From: Paramyrothecium sp. XJ0827
Lineage: Eukaryota > Ascomycota > Sordariomycetes > Hypocreales > Stachybotryaceae
Assembly (NCBI GenBank): GCA_020881915.1
Contig: JAJFPB010000003.1
Coordinates: forward strand, 62,001 to 126,000
Length of the DNA stretch: 64,000 nt
Reading direction: 5' to 3'
Shown here: positions 12,384 through 23,567 of the stretch, piece after piece
How positions within the stretch are numbered: position 1 is the stretch's first letter
How the letters are laid out: each line of letters begins with the position of its first letter
The notes under the pieces: model-generated
Told to the model about the DNA's origin: nothing
Database searches by the model: none
What the model saw: the letters and a program-made list of their open reading frames with translations, nothing else
Made by a program: the position numbers and the translations under genes

Positions 12384-13260
12384 TCATTTTAGCTCATTGA
12401 AATCTGGTGCTCTCCTGTCCTGCCTACATTCGCTGTACGAAACAGGGTTAAGACTACCCTGCATGAAGCCCTGGACTGGCTCGAAAATATAGCCATCAGA
12501 GCGTGTAACTAACCCTCGGTAGTAAGCGACTAACGTCTCTGGATGCGGTACGATTCCCCAATCCAAATAATATAGAAACAAACGCACAAGACGCCGGAGC
12601 TCAGAAGCTTTCACGCCTCCGATCCGAGCATAGGCTACAGTACGAATAAAGGAGTCTGATAATCCCTTGCACGCCACTGTTGCCGCTGTGATCAGGAATC
12701 TATGGGCGGTGAAGGAGTTAATCAGAAAAGCAGGGAATATGCTGCTCAGGCGATCGATGTAGTACATCATGGACAGCAACATTGCAGGCGTTAGAGCCGC
12801 GTGTTTGGTAATTCGAGAAAGGTAGTCTCTCACAGTGATAGACGGCTTCAAACTAAGAAATATATAATGTTAGGTGGCATCACACCCTTCATTCACTACT
12901 ACTTACAGAGAATGAAAGGGCGTGAGCCCTCCTTGACTACCACTTCTCGACGATTCGCCCTCGACCTGCCCATCTATATTCATCTGATCAATTACTTCCC
13001 TTGCTTCCCATACTATCATCACCCCTCCTTTCTGTAGTCTGGTCCGTTTTGCCCTTCGACGCCGCCTTAGTGCTTCATTTGCCTGTTGAAGATCACGGAC
13101 CTGAGCTCTCAACAAGGCGTTCTCATGCATCATTGCGTTTGTTCCCTGAGGACACAGTTTCAGCCTCCAAAGAGCCAGACTTTCGTGGTAAGATAGTATA
13201 TGATAAATATGTCAAACCTATTATGAAAGCTACAACTTCAGTCTCAAAATAGTCCTTACA
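12384..13260 (-). CDS. PHO80-type cyclin with in-frame pogo-transposase N-terminus
   Basis: Residues encoded at 12384-12851 are a PHO80/PCL cyclin box (SITVRDYLSRITKHAAL, YYIDRLSSIFPAF, SFTAHRFLITAATVACKGL, YYLDWGIVPHPE), the partner of the Pho85 CDK. An excellent intron (12853-12906, GTAAGT donor, CTAAC branch, TTAG acceptor) joins it in phase to an upstream exon whose last residues LTPFHSL match the segment that precedes the cyclin box in ordinary fungal Pho80 proteins. The rest of that exon is not cyclin: it reads as the C-terminal coiled coil of a Tc1/pogo transposase (HENALLRAQVRDLQ, QANEALRRRRRAKRTRLQKGG). The usual first cyclin helix is thus replaced by transposase sequence, with the junction near 12930. 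The frame is open upstream to about 13260, with no clear start. Either a chimera or a truncated gene. Confidence 0.6.
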
Positions 13261-13494
13261 GACCAAGTAATTTTAGACTTGGTTGTTCTTGCCACTTGGT
13301 CTCGTACAGAACAATCTCATACCTCTCTGCTTCTTAAGTAGGCGGGAACGACTATCTAGACATTTTCAAATTCCTTTTTTAGTGACATTCATCACAAAGA
13401 GGGGATATATAAGGGATGGAGTGATCCGATGAAGGCCGTGAATACCGGAGGTGCTAGAGATGAAGTGCTTGCTTCTTGTTCTAGCCTTCAACAA

Positions 13495-15936
13495 TTACCC
13501 TCCATGTGACGTGGTGCCGTGTATTGTCTCACCATGGTTTTGCAGGTGCATCTTATGGTCCAACGTCTCATCACACAGGCGGCAATGAAGCTTTTCGTTT
13601 GGTTGAAGATTAGAGAGATGGTGTCGTTTGAAGTGCCTGCTTAAGTCCCCCGGTGAATAGAAAGGGTTGATTAGCTTATCGATAGCTGGATCAGAAGGCT
13701 GAAGAGTGGTGGCCCGACCAACACAGAGAAAGCACCTCCGACTTCGCTCCGTCCGGCTTTTGACAAAGACCGAAGTTATTGCATCACCCAAGGCGCTACT
13801 TGCAGTCTCCTTAGTGGTGTTATCGTGCAGATTGGAGACATCTTTCTTAGTAGCAACCGCTTTGTATTTTGTCATAGGAGGCAAGGCAGCGGTGGTTCTT
13901 GGACAGAACAGTAAGACATGACGCTAAGAATCGCATTATTACGGCGACGATATTCGGACTCGATTGTGTTGGTCGCTGGGGCTGTTAAAGCTTCGTATAG
14001 GCGTTTCTGGGCTGGATGAGCACCTTCATCCGATGGCGAGATTGGTGGCTCCTCAAATGTCTTGCCAGCTAGTTGTCGTTCGATATCGGTTACAGCCTGT
14101 TCCCGGGACCAAATCTTTCTGACCTGATCTTTGCGTTTTCTGCGTAGACGCACCTTCTCGTTTTGAATACCCTTAGTAATGTTCCTTAAGCGCGTGCGAA
14201 CTTTATCGGACTTGTTGCCTTTAGAAAGAAGGTATTCTCGTTGTCGAAGGAGATCTTGAATCTTGGGATCATCATTAATGCTCGCAGACTGCTCAGCAGT
14301 GAGATGGGTAGGTCGTCGCTTGCTGGCTGAGTACCCAATACTGCAGGCTTGACGCATCAGCGCTTTTTGCTGCTCTTTATGGCTCACAACGGCCATAGTA
14401 TCCACAGGGACGACGCGGCCGAGGTAATGTTTCTCGAAAGTCCTAGAGTTGGCGTGTTGAAGCATAAGGTTGCGAAGCCCATCGCTGATATTCGCTGCAT
14501 CACTCATCAGTTAGTCTGTCTTTGCATGTGACATATGTACGCACAGCATTGGTCAAACTCGTTGCCTGCGTTGTAACGGAGCGTATATAAGATCACAACA
14601 ACGCCAAACCCAGCTAGTTCACCAAGCTTCTTTGTCCAACCGGAAATCATATTATAAGTAATCTGCTCGTTTGTAGACAATACGTACGCGTTCATGCCTG
14701 TCTTAGTGGCCCTGCGAAAGACGAATATGTCATTCATACTCTGCTTGAGTGGCAGGGGTAACTCGTGCTCGTCGGGGTGGATATCAAGCTTGCTCAAATG
14801 CTCAGGAGAAGTGAGAGTTGGAGCATCAAATGCCCTATGATGGAATAAAAGACCCAGAAGAAGGGTATGTGGACTGAGTAGCAAGCTCGAGTCAAAGATA
14901 GTCTCGGGAAGAGTTAAGACATTGCTGTACAAGTCAGGCTCAGTGGCCAAAAGCGCTTGATCACGTCACTTACGTTTCTTTTTCTCCAAGGAAAGTCTTC
15001 GTGAAGCGAAGCCTAAAGCGAATAAGAATACGGTGCGGGCCACCGAGAGGGTCACGCGCCAAAGAAAGCTCGAGGTCACCAAATCTTAAGAAAAGGAGGG
15101 CTCTAGGTCTAGAGCCACTTGGTGCGATGAGAAGGAGGAACAAAAGAGCGTAGATGCGATGCTCGCCAAGGTGGAACCTCTGTTTAGACGTACTAATAGT
15201 TGTCTCTGCTTGCCGCTTAAGATCCTCGATAGTCATGCATCGGTTTTCGCGCCGCTCTCCTGTTAAACCGTGATCGACAACGAGTTTTCGAAGGATCTGA
15301 TCAGTCACATGTTAATACTTTCGCGACCAAGGAAAAGCAGGTACGTACCCCGCGCATCCTTCGGTTTAGAATAGGGTCGATTTTTTTCTTGGTCTCTCGC
15401 TCGTATACAAGTCGAAACTCCTTCCAATACTGCTTAAGGGTATGGGAAGATCTTATACCAGGCAGCCTCCTTTCCCTGGCCCCAGTTTTCTAGGCAAAGA
15501 GCTAGTGAAAGAATGCATTAATCTTACTCAAGGAGATATGATGCATGCAGTATTTAGGGTCTTGTTTCGTGTACTTGCAGTAACTAATAGATATTAGTAG
15601 TTTTGCAAGAAGGAAGGGACTTGAACCGTACGTATTCCACCGTCGTTCAATTCCATCAAGTTGCCGAGTTGTGCCATCAGCATACGCAGTGTCATCTGCG
15701 TCCTCTTCCTTGAAGTCATCCTGCATGCGGAGGAAGAATTCGGGAGGCAAATTACTTCCACCTGGACGACATGGCGCATCGTCAAACTCGAGCTCAATAT
15801 CGCTGGCATCGCTGAGATTGGTATCTATGTCTGAAGTGTGATCATTGTCGCTGTTAAACACACTACCATCCTCATACGAACTTACTGAGCCATCTGACTC
15901 GGCAAGGGAAGTAGACCGGAGGCTCCTTTGAGTCAT
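13495..15936 (-). pseudogene. DUF3435/FluG-type tyrosine recombinase (Starship captain family)
   Basis: Members are tyrosine recombinases; captains mobilise giant Starship transposons. The N-terminal domain is open from the ATG at 15936 (LPPEFFLRMQDDF), with an intron at 15584-15631, then KYTKQDPKYCMHHISLSKINAFFH. Two in-frame TAGs follow at 15502-15504 and 15490-15492, after which homology resumes (TGARERRLPGIR, LVYERETKKKIDP). Catalytic-region motifs are visible: SRPRALLFLRFGDLEL, YTLRYNAGNEFDQ and HANSRTFEKHYLGR with the likely nucleophilic Tyr. The C-terminus (13495-13884) has two C2H2-like fingers (CFLC...HFKRHH; CRLC...HLQNH). Further introns lie near 15310-15348, 14950-14970, 14490-14540 and possibly 13880. 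Both TAGs can be explained by single C:G to T:A changes. Confidence 0.8.
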
Positions 15937-16300
15937 TGATAGTAATTCAAAGGCGGGAGTGCAGAAGAAAGTGATGGAGATATTTTACCTGGCTGAATGG
16001 CTGAGGTGGCCAGTATTTATGTTCAACAAGCGCTGCGCAAGTGATACTGATGAGGGAGGAGCTATAGCGAATGGGAAGGACCATGCAGTAACCTGGCGCT
16101 TATGGAGGCAGGGATGTGAACAAGGTATGGCGGCTAGCAGGTAAATGTGGTCGGTACATCTGGGATACTTGACAGGGGGTTAGCGTGGTTTTGTGGAGAA
16201 TATCACTCTTAAAGCGGCACTGGTTATGCTGGCAAATGACCGACAGAAAACAGCTCCAAGACTTGCTGAAAACAGTACCAGAAAAGCTACAACAGCATAT
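15937..16300. other. captain upstream region, candidate element edge
   Basis: Normal-composition DNA between the recombinase start and the AT-rich block. In Starships the captain is the first gene at the 5' end and points inwards, so the left-pointing gene would put an element edge here. I see no convincing terminal or direct repeat and no gene. Confidence 0.3.
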
Positions 16301-16937
16301 TAGCTAGTATATAATTATAATATTATACTATTAATAGTATTATATAGTATATATAATATAGTTAAATATAATATATATATATAATAAGTAGGCTAATATA
16401 ATAAGTAGGCCATAAATCTTAACCCTTAAGATAGGAATCTTAATTAAAATACTATAAATTATTTAATTAATTAAAACTAATTACTATACTCTTACCTAAA
16501 GATCTCTACCTCTATCTTATATATTTATATATTATAACTAAATTTACTATATATATTATATTACTACTAAATTAGCTACTTTAATTTTCTTTAATTACCT
16601 TATCTTAATAATTTAGCTACTACTTATATATTTATATTTATTTAATTAATTAATATCTAATCTTCTTCTATAATTATTATTTCTTTATTATATAGATATT
16701 TTTTTTTCTAGTACTAACTTAATATTTTATTTATTTCTTAAAGATTATAGATCTTAATTTTTAATAATATTATTTTATATTAATTTATAAATAAACTCTT
16801 AGAAAATAAATTTAGGGCCTTAATAATTAATACTAAAGAGCTACTTTTATATTTTTTAATTTATTTTTTAAAATATTTAGATTAAGATTTTATTTTCTTA
16901 ATTATTTTTAAGATTCTTAAAATCTAAGAAACAAGTA

Positions 16938-17374
16938 ATATACATACATAACGAGTGGCCTAACATAATGAGTGGCCCACTACACTGTGTAATAGTAAAA
17001 GCTAATTTTTACATTTCCTAGAAAGCTTATAAAAGCTATTTAAATAATAAAAAGTTTATATTCTTATATTTAATTAAGAATTGTAATAAATAATAATTTA
17101 TATAATATTTATTTAATTTTATTTGGTTTTAAATATTAAAAATACTAAATTTATATAGTATAAATAAGACTTTCTTATATATTAATTTTAAATAAATATA
17201 TATAATTCTTATAAATATACTACTTACTTATAATAATTAAATATACTATATATTAAAGTCCTAAATATATTAGGCTAAAAATAGAATTTTAATAGACTTT
17301 TTAATCTTTTAATTTAAGGTGAAAGATCTAGTGGGCCACTTGTTTTACTGGGCCACTTATTATATATATACATT
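16938..17374. mobile_element. MITE-like element with GAGTGGCC inverted ends
   Basis: The left end at about 16938-16985 contains two copies of an AGTGGCC motif (ACGAGTGGCCTAACATAATG). The right end at about 17331-17374 is its inverted, more strongly mutated counterpart (TAGTGGGCCACTTG). Internal sequence is noncoding. The double subterminal motif resembles that of the element at 18624-19048. Confidence 0.5.
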
Positions 17375-18623
17375 AACTTAAACTTATTAATAATAAGTAT
17401 TAAAATTTATAATTAAATATTAAATTTCTTAATTATATAATTTATATCTAAAGAAGTAAATCTAATACTTTTAAAGTCTCTCTAAATATTTAATTTAATT
17501 ATAGTAGCTTAGTATATAATATAGAAAGTAAAAAAGAACTTAGTTTTAAAAATATATATTATAAAGTATTTAATTAAATACTTTATTTCTTAATTATAAG
17601 TCTTTTTAAGTAACTTAAAGTAATTTATATTTAGTAACTAAAGTAAATAAAATAAATAAGGTAATATATAAAATATAATAATTTTATTTTTCTTATAAAA
17701 ATCCTTAAAAGTAATAAAATAGTAACTTTTATATTTATTAAGAATTAGAAAGTAATAAAAATTATTTAATTAATTAATTATATATTAATTAAAGTACTTT
17801 AATTACTTAAGATCTATTTTATTATTAATTTAGTTATTTTTAATAATTATAATAACTTAATTAATTAAAAAATTACTTTTATAATACTTATTATACTTGA
17901 TGTTGGATACGATGTGAAGGCTGCTGAATATAACTAAGGGAAAGACAGATATACTATAAAGAAAAGGCGAACTTAAGATTAAATAATAATATCTAATTAA
18001 GGTTATTTTATTTAGTGCTACTAATGTTAATCTAAGCCTTTTATAGGCCAGATTTAGCAACCTATGAAATGCAGCATGATAATACTAGTTTAAAAAATAA
18101 TATTAATTTATAATAATAATAAATAGTAGTAGTACTTACTTTTTAGTATTAATTAATTTAATTACTATAATTTATTTATAATTCTTAGGCTAGATCTTTA
18201 TAAGATTTATATATTTCTTTATATCTATAATAATTATATTACTTATAATAATATTTATTATAAAGCTAATCTTATTAAAGTTATATTAATTATTTAATTT
18301 AATATTATTCTTTATAATTATATTCTTTATAAGTAAGAACTATATATTTATTATAATTAGATTTTTATATTTAGCTCTTTAGTAATTATATTTATAAAAA
18401 AATTTTAAGCTTTAATTACTACTTAATAAAATTTAAGGTTTAATATAATTTAATAGAAAATTTCTTTTACTTAATAAGTAATTAATTAGTTATATCTTTA
18501 ATACTATAAAACTAAAGAGAAAATTTTTATAAATCTAAATTAAAAATATATTAAATTATTATTTATTTCTTAAGATTAAATAATTTATATAAATTAGGTA
18601 TAATATTATATTAAAAAGATATA

Positions 18624-19048
18624 ACGTACATGCATAGCGAGTGCTACAACATAGCGAGTGCTACAGTTCTTATTGCACCTTAAAGGCAATATTTCAAATA
18701 TTTTTAAAAAATCGAATTCTTATCTAAAATGGCTATAATTTTATATATAATCTATTAACTATAAGGTATCTTATATATAAATATATGAAATTTGTAAACC
18801 TTATAATTATTAAGATATAAGAAAAGTGAAGTATAGATAAGAAGAAATCTCTATTTAAAAGGGTTAGGGTTAAGTTATATTTTTTATAGATTTTTTCTAA
18901 GCAAGAAATCCTTATTAAAAGTTATATAGAAAATATTAGCTATTTTTAATAAAAATTCGATTTTTAAGAAAAATTAGAAATATTGCCTTTAAGGTACAAT
19001 AAGAACTGTAGCACTCGCTTGTCTGTAGCACTCGCTATGCATGTACGT
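18624..19048. mobile_element. MITE with ~110-bp terminal inverted repeats
   Basis: The ends begin ACGTACATGCATAGCGAGTG and are flanked on both sides by TA, consistent with a TA target duplication as in Tc1/pogo elements. The inverted repeats run about 110 bp (18624-18733 and 18938-19048) with roughly 90 percent identity by eye. Each end carries two direct copies of AGCGAGTGCTACA. The centre is short and noncoding, so the element would need transposase supplied in trans. Confidence 0.75.
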
Positions 19049-20140
19049 TATTTTATTAATAATAAGTTAATATTTAATAGAAAATATTATAAATAGCTAT
19101 AGTATATTATAGACTTAATTTTAGGTCTCTTTAAAGAGCTTAAAGAATAAAATTAAAATTAGCTTTATTAATTAAGTTTATTATAGCTAGTTATAGTAAA
19201 TTATTTAATTAATTAATTAAGATATAGGATAAGGGATTTATGGCCCACTTATTATATATATATATTAGAGTTATTACTATAATAGGAGTAAGTTAATTAA
19301 TTAATTAAGTAGGCCTTAGTTAATTTTAATAAGAATACATAATTTACTAATATACTTTATAATAAACTTATATTATATTATATTATATATCTTATTAGTA
19401 TATACCTTAGTATATATTATATGAGGTAAAGTAATTTATATTAGGTATAGTTATATATTAGAGCTATACTAGCTCGTTCTAGCTTAATTATGGCTTATAG
19501 GTTAATATCTCTTATTAGTAATATACTATATATAATTTGAAAAATTAGATATATTTCAAGGTAATATTTATTTATTGCCTTCAAAAGGCAAACTTCATAT
19601 ATTTCTATAGTAAACTCCACAAAGTGCCCCCACGTTTATATAGTGATGTTTCGGCGCTCCCAGCACCTACGCCAATCTGTCGATTACTAGTAAAACAAGC
19701 ATTAAGGGTTATAGCTGCTGGCATAGCGGATGTATCCTGCGAACGCGACCGACAAAGGATCTAGTAAGTCTTGGAAACCAAGACAGTTTACATCATTGCG
19801 TCGGCCGCACGCACACCGCGAAAAGGATGAGTCAATCAAATGCAACCGTTGTCTCGGGAAAAGGATCAGCCAATCATGATTTTGTTAGAAGTCCTTACCA
19901 GTCGAGATCAGCGGGGCCAGCCCAACACACGCCCCTTGAACGAGGCATTCTTGAAGCATCCCTGCAATACGTGACTCACGACTGCGGCTATGGAGGCTGT
20001 GCTAAAATCTCACCCTCTATGGCATGTATTAAACATGGGATACATCAGAAGTGTTGTGCCAAATTGCATCAAACTCAATTAGGTGATAAAGCACAGGTTT
20101 ACTGTTTGTTTCTATTGAAACAGTTCAGAACTCCCCCATC

Positions 20141-21466
20141 ATGGCTCAGAAGACCATTCTCATCCCGCCTGCAACCGACACGGCTACGTGGCAAAATGTG
20201 CGACACAAGAGACCGAGCTTGTGCAGTCTCCCAGACGAACTCTTAATCTTGATCTCCCGATATGCCCTTGTCGAATGCCCTCGCTGGAACAAGACCCACG
20301 ACCTTCAGTGTCGACTCAAAGCCACGGATGGCACCCATACAGAAACGCCGCCATTCCTCCAAACCAGGATTCATATGTGCCATCGGTGTTTATGGCGCAC
20401 AACGACAGAGTGCCGTTGCGCCAAACGCAAGGCCTTGAATCTACTTTTGACATGCCGCAAAATCAATTCCATCGCCTCGCCTATTTTCTGGTCCACGAAT
20501 ACATTTTGTTTCCTAGATGCAGCCGACTTTACCGCCACCATCGAACACCAACTGCGGACCGAGCCGCGCGAGCAGCTTCAGTTCGTGAGCCTTATAAATC
20601 CAGACGTCGGAGGCTTCCCGCGTCTTGTCACAGGCTTCTACACCACTCATGCATACCAAGATCTTCGGTTGGCTGAATTCTGGGCGAGCCTGAAGCTGTG
20701 CAAAAATCTTCAGACGCTTGACATGCCCGTCACATATCTCAAGATCTCATCAGCGAGTCACCTGACCAGCCTTTCATCAGAACTGCCCCAATTTAAGATA
20801 CTGAAACTAAATTACTTAACTAAATATACCAGTACACTCGGTTTATCAAAAAAGGACGAACAAACAGTTTTCGTACGGTGTACACGTACGATACAAGTTA
20901 AGGAGCAGGAGTGGTCCGCCAGCGTCGTGCGTGAGATTAAGAGAGAGCTGGATACCAACTTCTATGTGCATGTCAACACAGCCGTAACAACACGATTCCT
21001 TGGCGCCAGCCTGAACAACATGTGGAACTACGCAAATAACTGGAGCCTTGCCCCAGGTTTGCATCAAGAAAGCTCCCGGCGCCGGGTCACCTTGCCAACC
21101 GGCGAGACAATCACCGTCCAGTTCTACGGCTTGCCTATCGGCCAAAAGACAAGGATGAAGCTGGTTCAGCAGAAGATGGAGCTTGAGCGCCGGCAGAAGG
21201 AGGCCACGGGCTCCACTGTCGCGCAACACAAGGTCGAGCTAGAGCAAGTCCAGCGGAAGAGAGAAGATCGAGAATTTAAGGCTAAAATCGAGACAGCGAA
21301 GCATGAACAGGTTCTTGAGGACAGGAGGGTGCGTCGGCTTGAATTAATTGAAGCAGATAGGAAATCAGAAGACAAGAAGAAAAAGAAGCTCCGTAAGGCG
21401 ACGGCAAAAAGAATTACGGAACAGCAAGCGGAAAGAAAGAGAAATGGCCGACAAGATAAGTCTTAA
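20141..21466 (+). CDS. F-box-like protein with basic coiled-coil tail
   Basis: A single-exon 441-residue protein. An F-box-like start is visible at about residues 26-45 (LCSLPDELLILISRYAL), followed by a Cys-rich stretch (MCHRCLW...CRCAKRKALNLLLTCRKI) and a middle region resembling fungal F-box/DUF7730 proteins, which commonly act as substrate receptors of SCF ubiquitin ligases. Residues about 345-441 are a highly charged Lys/Arg/Glu-rich coiled coil. No introns are needed. The ATG at 20141 is the first in frame. It sits 0.6 kb from the RIP block but shows normal codon composition itself. Substrate unknown. Confidence 0.75.
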   Translation: MAQKTILIPPATDTATWQNVRHKRPSLCSLPDELLILISRYALVECPRWNKTHDLQCRLKATDGTHTETPPFLQTRIHMCHRCLWRTTTECRCAKRKALNLLLTCRKINSIASPIFWSTNTFCFLDAADFTATIEHQLRTEPREQLQFVSLINPDVGGFPRLVTGFYTTHAYQDLRLAEFWASLKLCKNLQTLDMPVTYLKISSASHLTSLSSELPQFKILKLNYLTKYTSTLGLSKKDEQTVFVRCTRTIQVKEQEWSASVVREIKRELDTNFYVHVNTAVTTRFLGASLNNMWNYANNWSLAPGLHQESSRRRVTLPTGETITVQFYGLPIGQKTRMKLVQQKMELERRQKEATGSTVAQHKVELEQVQRKREDREFKAKIETAKHEQVLEDRRVRRLELIEADRKSEDKKKKKLRKATAKRITEQQAERKRNGRQDKS

Positions 21467-21469
21467 CTA

Positions 21470-22650
21470 TGGGCACCAGTAAGATAGATGATATACCGCT
21501 TTGAAACAGACAGCGGGTATCGCCTTTTCCTCTTCTAAAATCGAGCAGACGCTGCCATTGATTGAGGTAAACTGATCCGCCCAAGCCGAACAAGGAGCCC
21601 ACAGTGAGGCAGGATGAGGTCGCTTGAGTAAAGGGGTACTCCTTTTGATCCTTTACGTAACTTGTCTACTCTATCGTATAGGGCTATACAGTAGCCAAGC
21701 ATGTCACAACCTCACGTCCGCTCTCGGATAAGAGATGTTGCCAGTCGGCCATCAACGCTTCAGACATGTCTACAATGGCACAGAAACATGTAATGCTCAA
21801 CCAGAAAGTAAACAATGTAAATGGCATCTACCAATTTAGGAAGCGCAAGCTTGCTCGGGTGTCAAGGAATTGATGCGCCAAATGAAGCGGCCGTGTGGCT
21901 GGCGAAAATTCGTTGTTGAGAAATAGCTGTAAACTTAACAAGGGGAAGGGGTGAAAGGCGACCAGCTGAGCAAAACGACCGCCGATCATGGTTTCTTGGC
22001 CTCTTATTTCCACTCAAGTTCCTCCAAGTCAGCAAGGTTACCTGCACCGCCATAGTTGCATAATGAGTAGCCCGGAGTGAAGATGGTGTGTAAAGAAATA
22101 GGAGAGTGCTGAGACTTATGCGCCACGTATGAGGGAAAGGAAATCGGCAATAAGGAGTTTTTTTGAGCCATCTGATACGGGTTGCTAAGTATTGAGCCGC
22201 CTTCAGTCGCAGGATGAGGTGACTCAGTAATCGTTCATATCCTGGCCTCTTCCTTTGTATTGAGAATACCTCCTTTTACGCCTGCGTGGCATCCTGTTGG
22301 GTAGAAGCATGCGCGTGCTTGAGAGCGCATACGAGCCAATGCGACGTCGGAGTTGCATCTTATCTAATTGAAACAAATAAAGAGCGTAGTAGATCCTTCA
22401 TGGCCTTCAAGAGACTCCTTTTCGATATTGGCAGTACATTTCGGCCCCCACGGATGCCTACTTGATCCTGCTAGCGAGGCTGTGCATAACGGCGTTGGTC
22501 AGTAATGCCAGATTTACAAGATGTTTAAAAATCCCCTGCATCTTATCTACGGTTCAATTGTCTTTTCTTGTCTCTGACTTTATTCGCCCCATCTTTGAAT
22601 GCCTCTCACCATTCACATTACCTCTCGTCATTTCTGATATTGTCCTCCAG
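21470..22650. other. intergenic, nothing recognised
   Basis: No credible open frame, RNA gene or long repeat was seen between the F-box-like gene and the membrane-protein gene. Confidence 0.4.
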
Positions 22651-22654
22651 CGTT

Positions 22655-23567
22655 ATGGCTTTCACAGTAATGCAGTCAGCTGTGCTCTCCACGGCCATTC
22701 TCATGACACTGCAGATGATCTTGCAGCAAGAAATCGATCGCGACACAGCTCAGAACATTGACCCACTCTGGAGGAACTTTACAATGGTAATGGAATCAAG
22801 AAGGCAGAATGCAACCACCGCCGCAAACGGCACAGCATCGCCCAATGATGACATTTCGTCATTCCCCAGCAACTTCTTCCCACGAAAGGAATTCTACCTC
22901 TCTTATCCGCCAAAGGAGCTTTTCACGTATTTAGCGCTTGTACCGCTCCGGTGTTATTGAACATTCTTTTGGAGCGGCTTTTGCCTGCACGACCGCGTCA
23001 AGGCGTGGCGATTGCTGCGGATAAGAAGGAGGAAACCTTTCTGGAGGAAGACAGCAACAGGGAGGAGGACGTCGTCAAACGTTGGATTGCACAAGGCAAA
23101 GTGCGCAGATCATCTATGAGCTGGTGCCACACGTTCCTCAAGTGGGTGCTCGACATAACAGTAGGCGAGCTGTTGTACGAGATCGCCTTCTACACACTCT
23201 TTGGCATAGTTATGAGAAAAGGATGGAAGACGATTTTGGACAAATTGTCAGGGGTTAGTCATGGCAGCATTAAATCTCACCGTTCATCCCGACGGTTTTC
23301 TTTCTTCTGTGTGACTGACAAAGTACATTAGGAAATCATTTATTGCTGGATTAGTTATTTTTTCTTCGTTGACCATGTGCCTCACTTATTGGCTTCGTGG
23401 TGGTCTCCGCCGAACAGCGCATCGTTTTCATGGCAGGCGCCGAATTGATCCAAAGTCTGTTCGTGAGTGCATGTGCGCATCTTGATCCCCTGGATGTTGG
23501 AAAATTCGTCCATACAGGAAGCCTTCCGGATGTACATCAATGGCACGCTGGAGGAAAAGTACTCTAG
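22655..23567 (+). pseudogene. uncharacterised fungal membrane protein, frameshifted
   Basis: From the ATG at 22655 a hydrophobic N-terminal segment (MQSAVLSTAILMTLQMI) leads to YPPKELFTYLALVPLRCY. The frame then ends, and the next frame continues the same protein from 22951 (LLNILLERLLPARPRQGV, VVKRWIAQGKVRRSSMSWCHTFLKW). Restoring one nucleotide near 22957-22960 would make it continuous. A further block in a third frame (ASLIGFVVVSAEQRIVFMAG, about 23370-23500, stop at 23565) matches the C-terminus of the same family as I remember it; an intron near 23255-23332 would bring it in. I know no function for the family. Probably a recently broken gene. Confidence 0.55.

Larger units (their letters stand above)
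16366..19272. mobile_element. outer inverted-repeat pair, possible decayed DNA transposon
   Basis: The left end, about 16366-16425 (AATAAGTAGGCCATAAAT), is repeated in inverted orientation at about 19232-19272 with one change (AGTGGGCCATAAAT). This would bound a roughly 2.9-kb element that encloses the other two inverted-repeat elements. The left end also holds a tandem AATAAGTAGGC pair. The ends are too mutated to fix a target duplication. Confidence 0.4.
16300..19560. repeat. RIP-degraded block with nested inverted-repeat elements
   Basis: TA-saturated DNA with almost no open frames. The small frame at 17857-18060 on the minus strand is low-complexity and not a supported gene. At least three pairs of inverted repeats are recognisable (listed separately). 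A less mutated insert lies at about 17895-18090. Confidence 0.8.

Noticed and set aside
17857..18060. 67-codon minus-strand open frame with hydrophobic stretches
   Set aside because: Ile/Leu/Tyr richness simply follows from AT-rich RIP DNA.
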